A stretch of DNA of 10,985 nucleotides from Candidatus Proendomicrobium guianensium (GTDB lineage: Bacteria; Elusimicrobiota; Endomicrobiia; Endomicrobiales; Endomicrobiaceae). The notes under the pieces are model-generated. The model saw only the letters and a list, made by a program, of their open reading frames with translations. It was not told the DNA's origin and made no database searches. Within the stretch, counting starts at the first letter, position 1. Every line of letters starts with the position of its first letter. Positions 6,549 through 10,985 of the stretch are shown one piece after another. The position numbers and the translations under genes were made by a program. Location of the stretch: assembly GCA_009785775.1 (NCBI GenBank), contig WQVR01000013.1:1-10985 (forward strand), given 5' to 3'.

Positions 6549-8126
6549 CTACAAGAAAATTTTGTAGTCCATATTAGGAAAAATATTGTTTTTGTACTCT
6601 AGCCCCGATAAAAAGCTTTCGTCTATACGATTTTCGTTTATTTGGTCATATAATGATATGAAATTTATCACATGTTGTCTAGTTCTTTTTTCGGCGTATT
6701 CGACCATTGTGCGTGTTGTCATAATGAAAGCCCAGTCTGAAGATTGCGCAAGCATTAACTCGCGCGCCATTTGGTTAAGCGCGCGCGCCAAAATGCCTTG
6801 TGCGTCGGGAAATTTTTTAGCCAACTCTTCCATGCGGCTTTCGGCTTTGTGAAGGTGTTTATATATCCAGTCATTAGTATTATTAAGCCAAACTTCGTAG
6901 TAGCCTTTATCTCCCCAACTGGAAGCCGAAGGCGTTATTACCTGATGCTTCGGGAACATATCTAAATATTCTATAGGCGTAACGGGCTTAAAAGTGTTTT
7001 GGTCAAAAGCAATTTTGCGAAACAAGAAATTTATAAAATCAGGACCCTCAAACCACCAATGCCCGAAGAGCTCGGCGTCGTACATAGAAATTACCAGAGG
7101 TTCTTTTTCAAGGGCATCGCGCAAATATTCTATCTGGCGTTCTCTGTTAAACACAAAATTTCCGGCGTGTTCGGCCGCTTTATTTACGGCGTCACGGGGA
7201 ATGTAGGGGGCTTTCTCGGTAAGGCCTACTTTGCCTGTAATACGGTGATATTTTATGCTTATATTGCGCCGCACGCCGTCATCATGCAGGTAAGGTTTTA
7301 CATAGTCGTAGTCTAAGTCATAGCCTAAATCTCTGTAAAATTCGCGATATGCGGGGTCTCCGGGATAGCCGGACTCCGCGCTCCACACCTGATGCGCTGT
7401 TTCTATATCGCGGCTAAACGCCGCCACTCCCGACGGGCAGTACACCGGCGCAAAAATTCCGTACTTGGGGCGCGGCGTTCCGTAAAGTATGCCGTGAGAT
7501 TCCAAAAAGAAAAACCTTATTCCTTCTTCTTTCAAAAATTCATCTACACCGGGGCGGTAAGCGCATTCGGCAAGCCAAATTCCGCGCGGACGCCGCCCGA
7601 AGTGGCGCTCATAATCTTTAACAGCGGCGCGGATTTGCGCTTTTATGGCGCTGTCATTACCCGTAAGCGGCAAAAAACCGTGCGTGGCGCAACAGGTAAT
7701 AATTTCTATTTTGCCTAAATCTTGAAATTTTTTGAAAGCGTTTAAAATATTACCGTGGTAGCTATGCCAAAGATGGCGTATGGCTTTAAGTTTTGTTTCA
7801 TACATTTCGGCCGCCGGTGCAAACTCGGTGTTTTGCGTGCGCCAAAGTTCTTTTTCGGAAAGTTCTATAAGCTTGTTAAGTTTATTGTAGTAGCGGGATT
7901 GCAACATAGAGTCTGAAAGCATATTGGCAAGCGATGGCGTAATTGTCATTGTAAGGCGAAAATCTACGCCGTCTTTTAGAAAGTTTTCAAACACTATTAA
8001 CAGGGGTATGTAGGTTTCGGAGATTGCTTCGTAGAGCCAGTCTTCCTCTAAGAAATCAGGGTATTCGGGGTGGCGCACAAAAGGCAGGTGGGCATGAAGT
8101 TGCAGGCACCAGTAACCCTTAGCCAT
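6549..8126 (-). CDS. Glycoside hydrolase family 57 1,4-alpha-glucan branching enzyme (DUF1957-containing)
   Basis: GH57 branching enzymes cut alpha-1,4 glucan chains and rejoin them as alpha-1,6 branches in cytoplasmic glycogen. The 525-residue length matches the short bacterial type (the Thermus enzyme is about 520) rather than the longer archaeal form with a helix-hairpin-helix tail. The N-terminus (CLQLHAHLPFVRHPEY, residues 7-22) is the first GH57 motif. ATHGFLPL (147-154) is the second. WLAECAY (184-190) carries the expected nucleophile Glu187. SMYDAELFGHWWFEGP (347-362) carries the expected acid Asp350. The C-terminal helical DUF1957-type region includes SSWGDKGY (402-409) and LAQSSDWAF (459-467). 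The start has a modest AAGGT (8136-8140) nine bases upstream. It follows the DUF4912 gene after 147 bases, a spacer with no strong promoter or gene that I can see. Alpha-amylase or 4-alpha-glucanotransferase activity is less likely given the WLAECAY and DAELFGHWW pattern. Confidence 0.92.
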   Translation of the reverse strand: MAKGYWCLQLHAHLPFVRHPEYPDFLEEDWLYEAISETYIPLLIVFENFLKDGVDFRLTMTITPSLANMLSDSMLQSRYYNKLNKLIELSEKELWRTQNTEFAPAAEMYETKLKAIRHLWHSYHGNILNAFKKFQDLGKIEIITCCATHGFLPLTGNDSAIKAQIRAAVKDYERHFGRRPRGIWLAECAYRPGVDEFLKEEGIRFFFLESHGILYGTPRPKYGIFAPVYCPSGVAAFSRDIETAHQVWSAESGYPGDPAYREFYRDLGYDLDYDYVKPYLHDDGVRRNISIKYHRITGKVGLTEKAPYIPRDAVNKAAEHAGNFVFNRERQIEYLRDALEKEPLVISMYDAELFGHWWFEGPDFINFLFRKIAFDQNTFKPVTPIEYLDMFPKHQVITPSASSWGDKGYYEVWLNNTNDWIYKHLHKAESRMEELAKKFPDAQGILARALNQMARELMLAQSSDWAFIMTTRTMVEYAEKRTRQHVINFISLYDQINENRIDESFLSGLEYKNNIFPNMDYKIFL

Positions 8127-8273
8127 TTTTGCCCGACCTTTGAGGTTTTAGTCTGTCTACGCTACGCACAAGGCGCAATGCTTTATGCGTTTTGAAGGGC
8201 AAAGCTTTATAAGGGTTCCAAATCAGTCGCGAAGAATATAAAAAACACTGCATATTATTAGTTTGGTGCGTGC

Positions 8274-9161
8274 TTATTTTGTCTCTCTTTTAACTACAAA
8301 TGTTATCTTTTTTTGCATTGTTTTGCAGCTTGACGTTGCTTCTATCGGGTAGGAGTGTTCGCCGTCTTTTAAGTAAAAGCGCAAAGTAAACGAGCCGTCT
8401 TTAGAAAGCGGCACATGTTTGCCCTGCACGGAAAGTTCCGCGTCGGGCTCGGTAGCGCCGTAAATTATAATTTCAGTATCTGCTTTAAGCCAAAAGTTTT
8501 TGTTTTTATGTTGGCTTTGCGGGTGTTCGCGGTTTTGTGCGGGAAGCGCCATACTTGACAAAGAAGACGATGGCAAAGCTCCGCGGCTTGAAGGGAGGCT
8601 TAAATTTGTTATTTGCTCCCAACGCGCGCGCATAAGCGCAACAAGTTCCGCTGAACTTAAATTGCCGCCGGTAAGTTTAAAAAGTTTGTCAAACTCAAGC
8701 TTTAATAAGCCCCACTGCTCGTCTGTTATTGCCGAAACCCCTTGACGCGGCATAGCAATAGGGTTAGAACGCGCAACAGAAATAAATTTTCCGCCCGCTA
8801 CAATATAGCCTATATCGGCGCACCAGACGCGGTTATGCTCGCCCACGTTTATGTACCAGTTTTCAGAGTTGGGGTTTACGGAAACGTCAAAGGTTCTATT
8901 GGCATTATCGCCTGTAAAGCTTATATCGGTTATATCATATACGCGCACCGTAAGGCGCGCCGCGTCGAAATCACTGCCGCAAGCGTTTTTAAGTTCTTCA
9001 ATTTTTGCTTTAGGAACTTCCCAATACACAAAAAGCCACACAGGGTCGCGCGGCAAAATAACTATTTTAGTGTCATTATAGGTTGAAGGAAGGCCGGTTG
9101 TGTCTATATTTACAACTTCTGATACACAACCCTTGATTTTAGAACTAGGATTTTCAGCCAT
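8274..9161 (-). CDS. DUF4912-domain protein with C-terminal Ig-like (possible carbohydrate-associated) domain
   Basis: A 295-residue cytoplasmic protein with no signal peptide or membrane segment. The DUF4912 domain covers about residues 23-135, recognised by the LPSTYNDTK...LPRDPVWLFVYWEV pattern (25-49) and an aspartate/asparagine-rich middle. A helical stretch (about 146-183) and a Ser/Pro-rich, low-complexity linker (187-220) follow. The C-terminal 70 residues (223-295) read as a beta-rich Ig-like or glucodextranase-B-like unit (IYGATEPDAELSVQG, LSKDGSFTLRFYLKDGEHSYPIEA). The biochemical role is unknown. Proteins of this family are recurrently encoded beside DUF1957 branching enzymes, as here, so a role in glycogen binding or regulation of branching is a reasonable inference. 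I place the start at the ATG 9159-9161, with AGAG/AAGG upstream at 9171-9179, rather than a TTG at 9183-9185 that would add eight residues but lacks a ribosome binding site. A strong promoter lies about 55 bases upstream. Confidence 0.85.
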   Translation of the reverse strand: MAENPSSKIKGCVSEVVNIDTTGLPSTYNDTKIVILPRDPVWLFVYWEVPKAKIEELKNACGSDFDAARLTVRVYDITDISFTGDNANRTFDVSVNPNSENWYINVGEHNRVWCADIGYIVAGGKFISVARSNPIAMPRQGVSAITDEQWGLLKLEFDKLFKLTGGNLSSAELVALMRARWEQITNLSLPSSRGALPSSSLSSMALPAQNREHPQSQHKNKNFWLKADTEIIIYGATEPDAELSVQGKHVPLSKDGSFTLRFYLKDGEHSYPIEATSSCKTMQKKITFVVKRETK

Positions 9162-9214
9162 AATACGCGACTCTGCCTTGAACAAGATTTAATAAATATT
9201 TAACCTATCTTTAT

Positions 9215-9242
9215 ATTATATATAATTTTAAGTGATAGTCAA
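9215..9242 (-). promoter_or_regulatory. Strong sigma-70-type promoter for the DUF4912-branching enzyme operon
   Basis: On the minus strand TTGACT (9237-9242, five of six consensus) and a perfect TATAAT (9215-9220) are separated by 16 bases of AT-rich DNA. Transcription would begin near 9208 and leave a leader of about 47 bases before the ATG. It is the best promoter match I see in the window and lies in the only clear gap between the radical SAM gene and the DUF4912 gene. Confidence 0.7.
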
Positions 9243-9264
9243 GCAATTGGTTTGGCATAACAAA

Positions 9265-10674
9265 TTACAACAATTTTTTAACATAATGCATAGGATCTTT
9301 CTTTAAAAGCTTGGTTGATTTTAAAATTCTTTCTTCAAGGCGCTCCATTCTTTTTACGCGGATTTCGAATGTATTTGTACCGTCCAGCGATACCCATTTT
9401 TTTGCGTCAAAACCTTCGTTATATGCAATATTGTTTTTGAAGCGCTCTTGCACCTGACTACTTGACATCATCATATAACAAAAATTAACATCATTTACAT
9501 ATTCTGACGTGCGCTCAATAAAGCTTATCGTTTTATCCCAGTCTTCTTCTGTTTCACCCGGAAAACCTACAATTATATTATATGACTGCGCGATTCCAAG
9601 CTCATAACCGTTTTTTAAAACTTCCTCGGCTTTAGCGGCCGTATAAGGTTTTCCCATAAGTTTTAAAACCTTGTCGCTGCCACTTTCTACCCCAAATGCC
9701 CAATTATCCAAACCTGCCAAGGAAAGCTTTTTAATAAAATCAAAATCCATTGCGCTCATTATTTTAGCACAACCGCCAAAGGTGATGGTCCCTTTAGGAA
9801 GCCCAAGTGAAATTATTTTAGCGCATAACTCGCCAAGCATTTTTAGGTCTTGATTTAAAGCACAGTCATACAACTGAAAGTAATATCTTTCTCTCTTAAA
9901 CTCTTTTAGCCTTAAAAGAATTTCGTTAAAAATATTATCGGCGGTTCTTGTTCTGTATGTTTTCCAGGTAACAAAACATTCACAAAATTTACAGCGCCAA
10001 CTGCATCCCCTGGCAAACATAAGCGGAATAGATTTGACGGGGTATTTTTCTATATCTATGCCGGATAAATCTATAAACGGCAAAGCGTTTAAATCTTCAA
10101 TCTCAGAACGGGGCGGATTATTTTTAACAAAACCGTCTTTGCTTAAAAAACTTATTCCCTTAACATACTCTAAGCTTTCATTGTTTTCAAATTTTTCAAG
10201 CACTTCAAGCAAAGTTTCTTCGCCTTCACCCCATACTACAACATCTACAACTTTACTTTCAAGAACGTCAGAAGGACTATACAACGCAGCACCCGGGCCG
10301 CCGTAAATAATTTTAATTTCAGGTTTTTTTTGTTTTACAATTTCCGCGGTCAGCCTGGTAATATTTTCATTTGTACGCCATAAGCTAAAGCCTAAAACGT
10401 TAACACCTGAGCTTATAACACTTTCAGCCCAACCCTCAAAATAGCTTTTATGTTCTTCAAAAAACGCTTTTTGTGTTTCATAAGACACAAAGTTGCCGTC
10501 TACATAGTTAGTATTTGGAAAACTGCGTATACTTATGTTTACATCGTCAGACTTTGCGCTGTATCCGTTTTGCTTTAAAACAGCTACTAAGCAAGGCAAA
10601 GCTATCGCGGGAAAAGTATTAACTATTACCGGCATTCTGGCAAGTAAAATATTTATTTTTTTTACTACAGACAT
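9265..10674 (-). CDS. B12-binding-domain-like radical SAM protein, substrate unknown
   Basis: A 469-residue protein with the two-part layout of cobalamin-type radical SAM enzymes. The N-terminal half is a Rossmann-like domain: KINILLARMPV (6-15), GFSLWRTNEN (95-104), IIYGGPGA (122-129) and VVWGEGEETL (146-155). The radical SAM half has the CxxxCxxC cluster motif at Cys224, Cys228 and Cys231 (ARGCSWRCKFCECF, 221-234), then FGVESGSDKVLKLMGK (327-342) and VGFPGETEEDW (369-379), which are standard for the TIM barrel. The cobalamin-ligand motif DxHxxG is not present in the expected region (SDDVNIS, 42-48), so base-off B12 binding through histidine is not supported. The ATG 10672-10674 has AAGGG at 10682-10686 seven bases upstream. 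A nearer ATG immediately followed by TAA lies just before it. It is separated from pgi by 66 bases. Roles in methylation, peptide or cofactor modification are all open. Confidence 0.88.
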   Translation of the reverse strand: MSVVKKINILLARMPVIVNTFPAIALPCLVAVLKQNGYSAKSDDVNISIRSFPNTNYVDGNFVSYETQKAFFEEHKSYFEGWAESVISSGVNVLGFSLWRTNENITRLTAEIVKQKKPEIKIIYGGPGAALYSPSDVLESKVVDVVVWGEGEETLLEVLEKFENNESLEYVKGISFLSKDGFVKNNPPRSEIEDLNALPFIDLSGIDIEKYPVKSIPLMFARGCSWRCKFCECFVTWKTYRTRTADNIFNEILLRLKEFKRERYYFQLYDCALNQDLKMLGELCAKIISLGLPKGTITFGGCAKIMSAMDFDFIKKLSLAGLDNWAFGVESGSDKVLKLMGKPYTAAKAEEVLKNGYELGIAQSYNIIVGFPGETEEDWDKTISFIERTSEYVNDVNFCYMMMSSSQVQERFKNNIAYNEGFDAKKWVSLDGTNTFEIRVKRMERLEERILKSTKLLKKDPMHYVKKLL

Positions 10675-10686
10675 TTACATACCCTT
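10675..10686 (-). promoter_or_regulatory. Ribosome binding site and ATG-TAA start-stop element before the radical SAM gene
   Basis: The minus strand reads AAGGGTATGTAAATGTCT: an AAGGG site (10682-10686), an ATG directly followed by TAA (10675-10680), then the true ATG (10672-10674). The site is seven bases from the true start and only one base from the upstream ATG, so the real start is clear. The minimal start-stop is probably chance but could cause ribosomes to idle at initiation. Confidence 0.45.
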
Positions 10687-10740
10687 GCAGTTTCAAGCTT
10701 GAGGAATTTATTACAATATTAAAAAAAAGAAAGGTTTATG

Positions 10741-10985
<245 letters not shown>

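Noticed and set aside
8127..8273. Spacer between the DUF4912 and branching-enzyme genes as a possible small RNA, riboswitch or separate promoter
   Set aside because: Only a weak CGCA/TGCG hairpin around 8182-8197 and poor promoter hexamers are visible; no conserved riboswitch core is recognisable.
8742..9086. Plus-strand open frame of 114 codons and overlapping shorter ones
   Set aside because: Opposite the DUF4912 domain; composition is typical of an antisense shadow and there is no supporting start signal.
9162..9185. TTG start at 9183-9185 extending the DUF4912 protein by eight residues
   Set aside because: No Shine-Dalgarno sequence within normal spacing of the TTG, and the ATG at 9159-9161 has AGAG at a suitable distance.
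10718..10735. T-rich run on the minus strand after pgi as an intrinsic terminator
   Set aside because: No stem-loop precedes the run, so a terminator cannot be supported.

Overview
The window is a compact, moderately AT-rich piece of a bacterial chromosome. All eleven recognisable genes lie on the minus strand, spacers are short, and most genes have a Shine-Dalgarno-like sequence. Housekeeping and biosynthetic genes dominate, and there is no phage, transposase, CRISPR array, tRNA or rRNA. The protein set (a DUF4912 protein beside a family-57 branching enzyme, a GAF/HD-GYP signalling protein, arginine synthesis through ArgJ) fits a non-proteobacterial, probably anaerobic lineage. The style resembles Elusimicrobiota, but that is a low-confidence impression; no marker in the window fixes the taxon.

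In the direction of transcription (high to low coordinates) the order is as follows. First comes the 3' end of pgi (glucose-6-phosphate isomerase). It is followed by a B12-binding-domain-like radical SAM protein of unknown substrate. A strong sigma-70-type promoter (9215-9242) then precedes a probable four-gene run: the DUF4912 protein, a GH57/DUF1957 1,4-alpha-glucan branching enzyme, a membrane-anchored GAF/HD-GYP protein, and rsmI (16S rRNA C1402 2'-O-methyltransferase, TTG start).

A second candidate promoter near 4499-4539 precedes argC and argJ, whose stop and start codons overlap, and then a Sua5/YrdC-type threonylcarbamoyl-AMP synthase. A spacer with a 94-bp inverted-repeat structure separates this from glyA (serine hydroxymethyltransferase). 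The glyA stop codon overlaps the ribosome binding site of queF (7-cyano-7-deazaguanine reductase), which runs off the left edge.

Functionally there are three themes. The first is carbohydrate storage and central sugar metabolism (pgi, branching enzyme, DUF4912 partner), with a nearby cyclic-dinucleotide-type signalling protein. The second is amino-acid and one-carbon metabolism (argC, argJ, glyA). The third is RNA modification (rsmI for 16S rRNA, Sua5/TsaC for tRNA t6A, queF for tRNA queuosine). I found no convincing new multi-gene system. The points most worth a second look are the DUF4912/branching-enzyme pair with its linked HD-GYP protein, the orphan radical SAM enzyme lacking the usual cobalamin histidine motif, and the inverted-repeat element before glyA.
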